NCBI GenBank assembly: GCA_017438865.1
Contig: JAFRUN010000062.1
Coordinates: forward strand, 1-53,331
Direction of reading: 5' to 3'
Source: Clostridia bacterium
Lineage (GTDB): Bacteria > Bacillota > Clostridia > Christensenellales > CAG-138
DNA: 53,331 nucleotides
Shown here: one piece after another, positions 1 to 7,416 of the stretch
Layout: every line of letters starts with the position of its first letter
How positions within the stretch are numbered: the stretch's first letter is position 1
Translations under genes and position numbers: made by a program
Notes under the pieces: model-generated
Database searches by the model: none
The model's input: only the letters and a program-made list of their open reading frames with translations
Told to the model about the DNA's origin: nothing

Positions 1-363
1 AAAGTCCGCGAGATCATTCGCGTCTCGCAGGAGCCCGTTTCTCTGGAAACACCGATCGGTGAGGAAGAGGACAGCCATCTGGGCGATTTCATCCCCGACG
101 ACGACGCGCCCGCGCCCGCGGACGCCGTTGCGGTGGCGCTTCTCAAGGAGCAGCTTGTGGAGGTGCTGAACACGCTGACGCCGCGCGAAGCAAAGGTCCT
201 GCGCCTCAGATACGGTCTCGACGACGGCAAGGCAAGAACGCTCGAGGAGGTCGGCAAGGAGTTCAACGTCACGCGTGAGCGCATCCGTCAGATCGAGGCG
301 AAAGCGCTTCGCAAGCTCCGCCATCCGTCCAGAAGCAAGAAACTCAAGGACTTTTTGGAATAA
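1..363 (+). CDS. rpoD: RNA polymerase sigma factor RpoD, C-terminal part (5' end outside window)
   Basis: The reading frame is open from base 1 and ends at TAA 361-363, giving the last 120 residues of a primary sigma factor. It starts inside region 3 ([18 protein letters not shown]), continues through the acidic segment GDFIPDDD, and ends with region 4: [15 protein letters not shown] and the helix-turn-helix [20 protein letters not shown], which recognises the -35 element. The final [19 protein letters not shown] is the usual RpoD tail. It directs core polymerase to housekeeping promoters; the many TTGACA-17-TATAAT-like sites in this window fit that. The downstream gene trpS starts 38 nt later and may be cotranscribed. 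Only the N-terminal portion is missing, because of the window edge. Confidence 0.97.
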   Translation, partial: KVREIIRVSQEPVSLETPIGEEEDSHLGDFIPDDDAPAPADAVAVALLKEQLVEVLNTLTPREAKVLRLRYGLDDGKARTLEEVGKEFNVTRERIRQIEAKALRKLRHPSRSKKLKDFLE

Positions 364-401
364 TTCCCGAAGGAAACGCCCCAAAGGGCGCGGAGGAACA
401 T

Positions 402-1511
402 ATGGATAAAGAAAAGAACATCATTCTCACCGGCGACCGTCCGACCGGCCGACTGCACCTCGGACACTACGTCGGCTCGCTGAAGCGCCGCGTGGAGCTG
501 CAGAATTCCGGCAAGTTCGACGCGATCAACATTCTGATCGCGGACGATCAGGCGCTCACCGACAATGCGGACAATCCCGCGAAGATCCGCGACAACATCA
601 TTCAGGTCGCGCTGGACTATCTTTCGGTCGGCATCGATCCGGACAAGTCCACGATCTGCATCCAGTCCGCGCTGCCCGCGCTGCATGCGCTGACGTTCTA
701 CTACATGAACCTCGTCACCACGGCGCGGCTTTCCAGAAATCCCACCGTCAAGGCGGAGATCCAGATGCGCGGCTTTGCCGACGAGGGGCTTCCCGCGGGC
801 TTTTTCAGCTATCCGGTGTCGCAGGCGGCGGACATCACGGCGTTTGACGCAACCGTCGTTCCGGTCGGAGAGGATCAGCTTCCGATGATCGAGCAGACGC
901 GCGAGATCGTCGAAAAGTTCAACCGCATCTACGGCGAAACGCTCGTTTACCCGAAGGCGATGATCCCCGAAAACGAGACGCAGCGGCGTCTGCCCGGCGT
1001 CGACGGGAAGGCGAAGATGTCGAAATCCCTCGGCAACTGCATCTATCTGTCCGACGACGCGAAGACCGTCAAAAAGCAGATCAACGGCAAGATGTTCACC
1101 GATCCGATGCATCTTCGCATCGAGGATCCCGGTCACATCGAGGGCAACGTCGTGTTCACCTATCTCGACGCGTTCTCTACCGACGCGCACTTCGCGGAGT
1201 TTCTGCCGGAGTACGCGAACCTCGACGAGATGAAGGCGCACTATATGCGCGGCGGTCTCGGCGACGGAACGTGCAAGAAGTTTTTGATCAACGTACTCGA
1301 AGAGGAGCTTGCGCCGATCCGTGCGGAGCGCGCAAAGTGGGAATCGGACATCGGAGCCGTCTACGACGTTCTTAATGAGGGCACGAAGAGGGCGGTGGAG
1401 ATCACCAACGAAACGCTCGCCCGCGTCCGCGCGGCGATGCGGATCAATTACTTCGACGATCGTGCGATCGTGAAGGAATGGGAAGCGCTTTTAAGAGCGG
1501 CGAAGCAATAA
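402..1511 (+). CDS. trpS: Tryptophanyl-tRNA synthetase
   Basis: This 369-residue class I aminoacyl-tRNA synthetase charges tRNA-Trp with tryptophan in the cytoplasm. The N-terminus [17 protein letters not shown] contains the HIGH-type motif (HLGH), and AKMSKSLGN near residue 205 is the KMSKS loop; both bind ATP. The TrpS-typical LIADDQAL and [19 protein letters not shown] segments are present. The length is slightly above the usual 330-340 residues. GGAGGAACAT precedes the ATG. There is no T-box leader in the 38-nt gap to rpoD, so tryptophan-responsive control, if any, is not local. The stop codon overlaps the start of the next gene by one base (TAATG), indicating translational coupling. Confidence 0.97.
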   Translation: MDKEKNIILTGDRPTGRLHLGHYVGSLKRRVELQNSGKFDAINILIADDQALTDNADNPAKIRDNIIQVALDYLSVGIDPDKSTICIQSALPALHALTFYYMNLVTTARLSRNPTVKAEIQMRGFADEGLPAGFFSYPVSQAADITAFDATVVPVGEDQLPMIEQTREIVEKFNRIYGETLVYPKAMIPENETQRRLPGVDGKAKMSKSLGNCIYLSDDAKTVKKQINGKMFTDPMHLRIEDPGHIEGNVVFTYLDAFSTDAHFAEFLPEYANLDEMKAHYMRGGLGDGTCKKFLINVLEEELAPIRAERAKWESDIGAVYDVLNEGTKRAVEITNETLARVRAAMRINYFDDRAIVKEWEALLRAAKQ

Positions 1512-2323
1512 TGAGAACGATTCTTCTGATCGGCGCGGGCGGCGGCATGGGACGCGCCTGCGCCGCGCTTTTTCGGCAAAACGGCGATGCGGTGATCGGG
1601 CTCGACCGTCCCGGCGCACAGATGCCGGAGGGCGTCATCCCGCTTTTCGCGGACGTGACCGATCCGGACGCGGTGAGCGCGGCGTCTTCCTCCGTAAAGG
1701 AGCAGATCCGCTCGATCGATGCGATCGTTTATGCCGCAGGGATCTACGACGCCGATTCGCTTGTCGAGATCGACGAGGAGCGGATGCGCCGCATCTTCGC
1801 GGTCAACGTGTTCGGCGCATACCGCACGGTCAAAGCGTTCCTGCCGCTGATGCAGCAGGGCGCCCGCATCGTGCTCGTTACAAGCGAGCTCGCGGATCTC
1901 GATCCGCTGCCGTTTACGGGGCTGTACGGGATCACAAAGGGCACGCTCGACCGGTACGCCTTCTCGCTTGCAATGGAGCTGCAGCTTCTCGGGATCCGCG
2001 TGTCCGTGCTGCGCCCCGGCGCGGTAGAGACGCCGCTTCTTTACGGCTCGGTTCAAAGCATCGGGTCGTTTACGGCGCGCACGGCGCATTATCCGGACGT
2101 CGCTGAGGCGTTTTTGCGCGTCACGAACGCGGTGGAGGCAAAGGCGGTCCCGCCGGAGCGCGTTGCGCAGAAGATTCAAAGGATCCTTTCCGCGCGCAAT
2201 CCGCGGTTTGCGTATTCGCTGAACCGCAATCCGCTTTTGCGGCTCTACGGCGTCCTGCCGAAGCGCCTGAAGCTCTTTGCGATCCGTATGATTCTCAATC
2301 GCCGTTCGCAGAAAAGTGTTTAA
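1511..2323 (+). CDS. Short-chain dehydrogenase/reductase family oxidoreductase
   Basis: This is a 270-residue classical SDR fold. The Rossmann glycine motif GAGGGMGRA lies at the N-terminus, an acidic residue after beta-2 (LDRPGA) suggests an NAD(H)-type pocket, and the catalytic YGITK (YxxxK) follows the active-site strand VLVTSE. The substrate cannot be told from sequence. The chosen ATG shares one base with the trpS stop; an in-frame upstream ATG at 1478 lies inside trpS and would add eleven residues before the Rossmann strand, so I reject it. No terminator is visible after the stop; the promoter of the RiPP island begins only 23 nt downstream. Last gene of the rpoD-trpS group. Confidence 0.9.
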   Translation: MRTILLIGAGGGMGRACAALFRQNGDAVIGLDRPGAQMPEGVIPLFADVTDPDAVSAASSSVKEQIRSIDAIVYAAGIYDADSLVEIDEERMRRIFAVNVFGAYRTVKAFLPLMQQGARIVLVTSELADLDPLPFTGLYGITKGTLDRYAFSLAMELQLLGIRVSVLRPGAVETPLLYGSVQSIGSFTARTAHYPDVAEAFLRVTNAVEAKAVPPERVAQKIQRILSARNPRFAYSLNRNPLLRLYGVLPKRLKLFAIRMILNRRSQKSV

Positions 2324-2346
2324 TTTGTGTATTTTTACCGTGTTTC

Positions 2347-2375
2347 TTGACAACATACCCCGGGCATGATATATT
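2347..2375 (+). promoter_or_regulatory. Sigma-A promoter of the RiPP island
   Basis: A perfect TTGACA (2347-2352), a 17-nt spacer and TATATT (2370-2375) predict a transcript starting near 2382. The precursor gene then has AGGAGGA at 2394-2400 ten bases before its ATG. This is one of the strongest-looking promoters in the window, consistent with high expression of a small precursor peptide. Confidence 0.85.
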
Positions 2376-2410
2376 TATACAAAAGAATAATATAGGAGGA
2401 GAATATTAAC

Positions 2411-2536
2411 ATGGAGAAGAAGAATTTCAAAGGCTTTGAGCTGGAAGTGATCGAACTCGAGACGAAGGATGTTCTTGTGACGTCCGGCTGTGGCGAAGAT
2501 GAAGTTTACTCGTGTGACAAAGATTGTATAAAGTAA
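2411..2536 (+). CDS. Putative RiPP precursor peptide, 41 aa, three Cys
   Basis: A short ORF directly behind a near-consensus promoter and a perfect AGGAGGA site. The 41-residue product has an acidic, Lys/Glu-rich leader (MEKKNFKGFELEVIELETKD), a hinge DVLVTSG at residues 20-26, and a short C-terminal core SGCGEDEVYSCDKDC followed by IK. Cysteines are at 27, 35 and 39. From general knowledge of Clostridia, many small peptides of the form leader-DVITTSG-core sit beside radical SAM and PqqD genes; that resemblance is from memory and not searched. The downstream neighbours are two SPASM radical SAM enzymes and a PqqD-like protein, which makes a substrate role likely. Cys-to-Asp/Glu thioether links (ranthipeptide or sactipeptide style) would be a reasonable guess, but nothing in the sequence proves the chemistry. 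Confidence 0.75.
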   Translation: MEKKNFKGFELEVIELETKDVLVTSGCGEDEVYSCDKDCIK

Positions 2537-2544
2537 GAAGGTTA

Positions 2545-2625
2545 ATGCATGCCGGATTTTTGGATTGTGAAAAAGAAGAGGCATCATTTCACAAACAATC
2601 CATGATACTATTTAGTTTTTTATGA
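2545..2625 (+). CDS. Possible 26-aa coupling ORF before the first maturase
   Basis: An ATG at 2545 is preceded by AAGAAGGTT (from 2536) and opens a 26-codon frame (begins MHAGFLDCEKEEASF) whose TGA at 2623-2625 overlaps the maturase ATG at 2622 as ATGA. The maturase itself has no Shine-Dalgarno sequence and an in-frame TAG eight bases upstream, so reading through this ORF and re-initiating would explain its translation. The peptide resembles nothing I know and may have no function of its own. It could also be chance. Confidence 0.35.
   Translation: MHAGFLDCEKEEASFHKQSMILFSFL
2561..2602 (+). promoter_or_regulatory. Inverted repeat between precursor and first maturase
   Basis: TGGATTGT (2561-2568) is the exact reverse complement of ACAATCCA (2595-2602), with 26 nt between the arms. 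A run of T (2616-2621) follows after about a dozen bases. The long loop and delayed T run make it a weak terminator at best. It could act as an attenuator or RNA processing stem that keeps precursor mRNA in excess over maturase mRNA, a common arrangement in RiPP operons. That role is inferred. Confidence 0.4.
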
Positions 2626-3959
2626 AAGAGCTCTCATCCGGCGACAGTCGTGTCGTACATATCGTACAAAAAAGAAATCTTTATCCGGAGACGCGGTACA
2701 GGCGCTCCGGCTTTCTTGTTGATTACAAAGCAGGAGATGCAATCCTTCTTAAAAATACGCTGACAAATCAGGTCTTTGCCCTTTCAGAAGAGGAGTGGGC
2801 TGCAGTTCAAAATGCAGATATGTCTTGTTCCCATGTGCGGGAGCTTGCGCAATACCGTTTTTTGGTTGAGCCAGATTACAATGAGCTTGCACAGTATGCA
2901 TTTGCCCGAAATGTAGTTCGTGCGATGGAAAAAAACGATCCCGGAATCCGGTGGTATACCATTCTCATGACAACGGCATGCAATGCGCGATGCGTTTACT
3001 GTTATGAGGAAGGATGGCGTCCTTTCAGCATGAAAAAAGAAACTGCTGACGCCATTGTCGATTTTATTTGCCGCACAAAGCAAAAGGGAAAGATCCGTTT
3101 GATGTGGTTTGGGGGAGAGCCGCTTCTTGTACCGAAAAAGATCTCCTACATATGCAGGGCGCTGCAAAGCAAGGGCGTGGAATATGATAGCTCCACAATT
3201 ACCAACTGTACGCTTCTGACGCCGGAAATGGTTAAAGAAGCTGTTGCGCTTTGGCATCTGAAACGTGCACAGGTTTCAATGGACGGTGCAAAGGGAGATT
3301 ATGAGGCGCGCAAGCAGTATGTGCATCCGGAACGGGACAACTATGAAAAGGCGATGGAATCGATCGCAATGCTGTCAGATGCCGGCGTGGAGATAGTGAT
3401 TCGCTGTAATTATGATGCGGAGAACATTTCGAGGGTGCGGGAATTTCTTGACGACTGCAAAGTCCGATTCGGTGATCGTGAAAACGTTTCTTTGCATTTG
3501 GCGCAACTGTATCCGCCCAAAGGAAAAGACAACATGGCAGGCGCACTTGATGTGTACGAGAAAACTTTGGACTATTATGATGCGCTCGGCTTTGTTGAAA
3601 AGGCGAGGAATGCAAGCCGGATGAGAACGCACTTCTGTATGGCTGACTGGAATTGGATGAACATCGTAATTGATCCGAAGGGCGGGCTTCATTTCTGCGA
3701 ACTTGTTGCCGATGAAACTGCTGTCGGAACCGTTTTCGACCAAGATCCGCCGCACTTCCCGCCGATACACGATGAAGTAGCGGAGGAATGCAGAAACTGT
3801 TCATATCTTCCGCAATGTACGCCGTTTCGGAAAAGCAGTTGTCCGGTAGAAAATGCATATTGCCGAAGAGAAATGAAGATGAGCACCGTTCGAGAGATGC
3901 TTTCGCTGTACCGAAACGGACCGGTGGAGGAAGCTGCAGAAACTGAGGATTGCCCGTAA
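2622..3959 (+). CDS. Radical SAM/SPASM peptide maturase, copy 1
   Basis: A 445-residue enzyme. Residues 1-110 form an N-terminal domain with the LLKNTLTNQVFALSEEEW stretch typical of peptide-maturing radical SAM proteins. The radical SAM barrel has the 4Fe-4S motif C120-x3-C124-x2-C127 (ACNARCVYCYE) and WFGGEPLL, which contacts SAM. The C-terminal SPASM/twitch region has Cys at 339, 359, 390, 393, 399, 407 and 414, enough for auxiliary clusters. Such enzymes install thioether or other links on precursor peptides. It starts without a ribosome binding site, overlapping a short ORF by ATGA. Its paralogue follows 82 nt downstream. Unlike the paralogue it carries Cys196 where the TNG motif normally has Gly. 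Base composition is visibly more A+T-rich than the surrounding housekeeping genes. Confidence 0.88.
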   Translation: MKELSSGDSRVVHIVQKRNLYPETRYRRSGFLVDYKAGDAILLKNTLTNQVFALSEEEWAAVQNADMSCSHVRELAQYRFLVEPDYNELAQYAFARNVVRAMEKNDPGIRWYTILMTTACNARCVYCYEEGWRPFSMKKETADAIVDFICRTKQKGKIRLMWFGGEPLLVPKKISYICRALQSKGVEYDSSTITNCTLLTPEMVKEAVALWHLKRAQVSMDGAKGDYEARKQYVHPERDNYEKAMESIAMLSDAGVEIVIRCNYDAENISRVREFLDDCKVRFGDRENVSLHLAQLYPPKGKDNMAGALDVYEKTLDYYDALGFVEKARNASRMRTHFCMADWNWMNIVIDPKGGLHFCELVADETAVGTVFDQDPPHFPPIHDEVAEECRNCSYLPQCTPFRKSSCPVENAYCRREMKMSTVREMLSLYRNGPVEEAAETEDCP

Positions 3960-4041
3960 AAAGAAGAAGAAACAAATGAATTCCGGCGTGTCTGTCAGGC
4001 ACAGGGTAGGACAATAACAATCCCAGAAAACACATTATTCT

Positions 4042-5385
4042 ATGAGAGAGCTCTTATCCGGCAACAATCGTGTTGCGCAGATCGTACAAAAGAAAAGTCT
4101 TAATCCCGAGACGCGGTACAGGCGCTCCAACTTTGTTGTTGACTGCATGGTGGGGGGCGTTATTCTTTTGAAGAATACGCTGACGAATCAGGTCTATGAG
4201 CTTTCCGAAAAGGAATGGGATTCGTTTTGCAAAGCGGATTTGTCTTATGCTCATGTGCGGGAGCTTGCACAAAACCGGTTTCTGGTGGAGTCCGATTACG
4301 ATGAACTTGCACAATATGAGCTGGTACGCAATGCGCTTCGTACATTGGAAAAAACCAAACCGGGGATTCGGCGATATACCATTCTTCCAACGACTGCCTG
4401 CAATGCGCGCTGTGTTTATTGTTATGAGGAAAGCTGGCGTTCCGTCAGCATGACAAAGGAAACAGCCGATGCTGTGATCGATTTTATCTGCCGCACAAAA
4501 CAGGACGGGCGGATCCGTTTGACATGGTTCGGCGGAGAGCCGCTTCTTGCGCCGAAAACGATCTCCTATATTTGTAGCGTATTGCAAAGCAGGGACATAG
4601 ATTACGACAGCTCCACCGTCACAAACGGTACGCTGCTGACGCCCGAAATGGCAAAGGAAGCCGTGGAGCTGTGGCGCTTGAAACGCGTGCAGGTTTCCAT
4701 GGATGGCGCAAGGGAAGATTATGAGGCGCGCAAGCGGTATGTGCATCCGGAACGGGACAATTATGAAAAGGCGATGGAATCAATTGCCATGCTCTCGGAC
4801 ACGGGGGTAGAGATCTCAATCCGCTGCAATTATGACGCTGAGAACATTTCGAGGGTACGGGAATTTCTTGACGACTGCAAGGATCGTTTCGGTGAGCGTA
4901 AGAATGTATCCATTTACTTGGCGCAACTGTATCCATCCGGTGAAGAAGATAATATGGCGGGCGCCCTCGACGAACAGGAGAAAACGTTGGAACACTTTAA
5001 CGAGCTCGGATTTGTTGAGAGGTCAAGGAGCGCAAACCGGTTGAGAACGCATTATTGTATGTCTGATTCAAAAGGGAAAACGGTCGTGATCGATCCGAAA
5101 GGCGGGCTTCATTTCTGCGAGCATGTAGCAGAGGGAACGGCGTTCGGGACTGTTTTCGACCAAAATCCGCCGCGTTTTCCGGCGATTTCCGATGAAATCG
5201 CAGAGGAATGCAGAAGCTGTCCGTATCTTCCGCAATGTACGCCGTTTCGGAAAAGCAACTGTCCTGTGAAGAATGCATTCTGCCGGAGAGAAATGAACTT
5301 GAGCACCGTTCGCGAAATGCTTGCGCTGCATCGCAAACAAACATGGACGGAAGAAGCGGAAGAAAACGAACCGATCAATTGCTAA
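4042..5385 (+). CDS. Radical SAM/SPASM peptide maturase, copy 2
   Basis: A 447-residue paralogue of the preceding gene, alignable almost without gaps over its whole length; by eye roughly two thirds or more of residues match (not computed). Cluster motif ACNARCVYCYE places Cys at 120, 124 and 127; WFGGEPLL and the SPASM cysteines (for example HFCEHVAEG, EECRSCPYLPQC, NCPVKNAFC) are all kept. It has the usual Gly at 196 (TVTNGTLL). Differences concentrate in the first 110 residues and between the first SPASM cysteines (DSKGKTVVID versus DWNWMNIVID), the regions likely to meet substrate. Similarity at DNA level begins at the start codon. Like copy 1 there is no clear Shine-Dalgarno sequence. 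A tandem duplication followed by divergence is the simplest reading. Confidence 0.88.
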   Translation: MRELLSGNNRVAQIVQKKSLNPETRYRRSNFVVDCMVGGVILLKNTLTNQVYELSEKEWDSFCKADLSYAHVRELAQNRFLVESDYDELAQYELVRNALRTLEKTKPGIRRYTILPTTACNARCVYCYEESWRSVSMTKETADAVIDFICRTKQDGRIRLTWFGGEPLLAPKTISYICSVLQSRDIDYDSSTVTNGTLLTPEMAKEAVELWRLKRVQVSMDGAREDYEARKRYVHPERDNYEKAMESIAMLSDTGVEISIRCNYDAENISRVREFLDDCKDRFGERKNVSIYLAQLYPSGEEDNMAGALDEQEKTLEHFNELGFVERSRSANRLRTHYCMSDSKGKTVVIDPKGGLHFCEHVAEGTAFGTVFDQNPPRFPAISDEIAEECRSCPYLPQCTPFRKSNCPVKNAFCRREMNLSTVREMLALHRKQTWTEEAEENEPINC

Positions 5386-5406
5386 AAACGGAAAGGAACT
5401 GGAAAA

Positions 5407-5667
5407 ATGAAACTCAGCAATCAGTTTATCGCCTATCAGGCGCAGGATCAGACCGTTCTGGTCGCGGTAGGCGGCGCGGCGTTTTCGGGGCTGATCCGCG
5501 GAAACGAAGCGCTCGGGGAACTGCTTTCCCTGCTCAAAGAGGAAACTGCGGAGGCGGATCTGATCGCCGCCATGCGCGAGCGGTACGATGCGCCGGATGG
5601 CGCGATCGAAAAAGCCGTGCGCGACGCGCTGGAACAGCTTCGCGCGGTCGGTGCTTTGGAGGAATAA
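5407..5667 (+). CDS. PqqD-like RiPP recognition protein
   Basis: An 86-residue stand-alone protein of the PqqD fold (RRE, RiPP recognition element). The opening beta-hairpin FIAYQAQDQTVLVAVGGAAF, the segment LIRGNEALGELLSLLKEE and the helix FxxxxDAPDGAIEKAVRDALEQL with a final beta-wing RAVGALEE match the winged-helix layout of PqqD. In characterised systems such proteins bind the leader peptide and deliver it to a radical SAM enzyme. AAAGGAAC precedes the ATG and the gap to the second maturase is 21 nt, so it is the last gene of the operon. Codon use is more G+C-rich than in the two maturases. No exporter or leader peptidase gene is next to the cluster. Confidence 0.8.
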   Translation: MKLSNQFIAYQAQDQTVLVAVGGAAFSGLIRGNEALGELLSLLKEETAEADLIAAMRERYDAPDGAIEKAVRDALEQLRAVGALEE

Positions 5668-5676
5668 AAGAAAAGC

Positions 5677-5734
5677 GCGGGTGAAGCCACCCGCACAATA
5701 TATTTGCGGGATGCCGGTTTCGGCATCCCGCTTT
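5677..5734. terminator. Bidirectional terminator between PqqD-like gene and M18 peptidase
   Basis: Two stems are present. The small one is GCGGGT (5677-5682) with ACCCGC (5689-5694). The main one is GCGGGATGCCG (5706-5716), a GTTT loop and CGGCATCCCGC (5721-5731), an 11-bp perfect stem. TTT follows on the plus strand and AAATATATT, read from the other side, on the minus strand. It separates two convergent operons. Confidence 0.85.
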
Positions 5735-5738
5735 GACG

Positions 5739-7049
5739 TTATTCCAGCACGATCGCGCCGTCGTCCGTGATCTTCAGCGCGCTCTCATAGAATGCCTTGC
5801 AGGCGCGGACCATATAGTCCGTGTCCTTGACGCCGCCGGTTTCGACCGCGGAGTGCATGGCGAGCTGCGCAAGCCCGATATCGACGGTCTTCATCGAAAC
5901 GCGCGTGTTGCTGATGCTGCCGAGCGTGCCGCCGCCCGCAATGTCGCTGCGGTTTGCAAAGTTCTGCACCGGCACGTCCGCGCGCGCGCAGATCTCGGCA
6001 AAAAGCGCTTCGGAAAGCGCGTCGGTCGCGTAGCGCTGGTTTGCGTTGTGCTTGATGACCACGCCGCCGTTCAGATGCGGCGCATTTTTGGCGTCGGAAA
6101 GCTCCGGATGATTCGGATGCAGGGCGTGTCCGTTGTCGCACGAAAGCATCAGCGAGGCGGGGAGCATCTCGGACAGCGTGCGCCCGTAATGCGCTGCGAT
6201 GCGCGTCACAACGTCAAAGAGGAACGTGCTTGCCGCGCCCTGCTTCGTTTCGCTGCCGACCTCTTCGTTGTCGAACAGCGCGTAGACGGGGATCGCCTTC
6301 GGAGCGTTCATCTCCAGAAGCGCCGCAAGCGTCGTATAGGCGCATTGCAGATCGTCGATGCGCGGCGCACAGAAGAATGCGTCGTCCGCGCCGAAAACCG
6401 AGCCGCGTGTGCGGTTGATCACAAAGAGATCGAGCGAAACGATCGCGTCCGGATCCGTGCTGAGCCGTTCCGCGACCAGCTTTTTTACCGCGCCCTTTTC
6501 GGGAGAATTGCACAAAAGCGGCAGCGTATCGACCGCTTTGTTGTATTTGTAACCGTTGTTGACCTCGCGGTTGAAGTGGATGCAGACGTTCGGGATCAGG
6601 CAGAGATCGCGGTCGAACGTCACCACGCGCGTTTCAAACGCCGCGCCGTTCTTGACAATCGCGCGTCCGGCAAGGGACAGAGGACGGTCGAACCAGCTCG
6701 AGATGATCATACCGCCGTAGCCCTCGGTGTTCAGCTTCAGATAGCGGTCGAACATCGCGACCTCGCTGTCCGTTTTGAGCTTCCAGCACGGCGAATCGCT
6801 GTGGCTCGCGGCGATCATAAAGCCCATAACGGGGGTTTCGGGAACGGTGAACGCAATGAGCGACGAGCCGTTGCGCGTCACATAGTAGCGTCCGCCGGGC
6901 GTCAGAGCCCATTCGTTTTGAAAGGACAGGCGGACAAAGCCCGCCGCGTTCAGCATGGACTGCGCTTCGTTGACGGCGGCGAAGCTGACGGGGGAGCGCT
7001 CGATAAAGTCGAGCAGCGCGTCGGTGCGGTCAAGATCGGAACGATTCAT
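5739..7049 (-). CDS. M18 family (aspartyl-type) aminopeptidase
   Basis: This 436-residue cytoplasmic zinc aminopeptidase of family M18 removes N-terminal residues, typically acidic ones, from peptides. Family hallmarks are visible: AASHSDSPCWKLK with the first metal ligand His, IDDLQCAYTTL with the bridging Asp, YALFDNEEVGS with the catalytic Glu pair, LSCDNGHALHPNHPEL, and the C-terminal METGG-like SAVETGGVKDTDYM. The start at 7049 follows AGGAGGTAAGT; a longer frame exists upstream but overlaps the preceding gene and lacks a ribosome site. Its start lies 2 nt past the stop of the small membrane protein gene, so translation is probably coupled. Last gene of a four-gene minus-strand operon. 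Confidence 0.93.
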   Translation of the reverse strand: MNRSDLDRTDALLDFIERSPVSFAAVNEAQSMLNAAGFVRLSFQNEWALTPGGRYYVTRNGSSLIAFTVPETPVMGFMIAASHSDSPCWKLKTDSEVAMFDRYLKLNTEGYGGMIISSWFDRPLSLAGRAIVKNGAAFETRVVTFDRDLCLIPNVCIHFNREVNNGYKYNKAVDTLPLLCNSPEKGAVKKLVAERLSTDPDAIVSLDLFVINRTRGSVFGADDAFFCAPRIDDLQCAYTTLAALLEMNAPKAIPVYALFDNEEVGSETKQGAASTFLFDVVTRIAAHYGRTLSEMLPASLMLSCDNGHALHPNHPELSDAKNAPHLNGGVVIKHNANQRYATDALSEALFAEICARADVPVQNFANRSDIAGGGTLGSISNTRVSMKTVDIGLAQLAMHSAVETGGVKDTDYMVRACKAFYESALKITDDGAIVLE

Positions 7050-7051
7050 AC

Positions 7052-7405
7052 TTACCTCCTGTTTTTTGTGGGATGAGACGGCGCCTGCGTTTTTTTGCGG
7101 CGCGGTCGGACCGCGGCGAACTGCAGCAGGATGCCGGATGCAAGACAAAGGACGGGAACGATCAGATCGAGCGCGATAAACAGATTTTCGCGTGCGGGAT
7201 CGTTAGCGTCGGAAAGCGCTTTTCCGACGGTATAGACGGAGAAATCGTGCTCGTGCATCGCTTCTTTGAGATACATCGCCTCCGAAGACGGATCCGCAGA
7301 CGCGGCGCGGACGGAGCAGACGAGAAAGAAACCGAGATATACAAGCGCGAGCAAAAGCCCGATGTGCGAAAGAATGACTGCGGTTTTACGGATCGTCGGG
7401 TTCAT
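7052..7405 (-). CDS. Small two-helix membrane protein, unknown function
   Basis: A 117-residue protein with two predicted membrane segments, AVILSHIGLLLALVYLGFFL near residues 9-28 and LFIALDLIVPVLCLASGILL near 76-95, joined by a polar loop of about 45 residues and followed by a basic tail RPRRKKTQ. Two ATG codons are adjacent; the second (7405) sits 5 nt after AGGAGG and is preferred over the first, which is only 2 nt away. I recognise no family. It lies between a glycosidase-like membrane protein and the M18 peptidase, 11 nt from the former, and is part of that operon. Confidence 0.7.
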   Translation of the reverse strand: MNPTIRKTAVILSHIGLLLALVYLGFFLVCSVRAASADPSSEAMYLKEAMHEHDFSVYTVGKALSDANDPARENLFIALDLIVPVLCLASGILLQFAAVRPRRKKTQAPSHPTKNRR

Positions 7406-7416
7406 CATGTCCTCCT

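Noticed and set aside
364-401. T-box or tryptophan leader before trpS
   Set aside because: The gap is only 38 nt. It holds a small CGCCC/GGGCG stem and a ribosome site but no specifier loop, T-box sequence or terminator.
3976-4017. Second precursor peptide between the two maturases
   Set aside because: The only ATG frame with a purine-rich upstream site encodes 13 residues without Cys or leader features.
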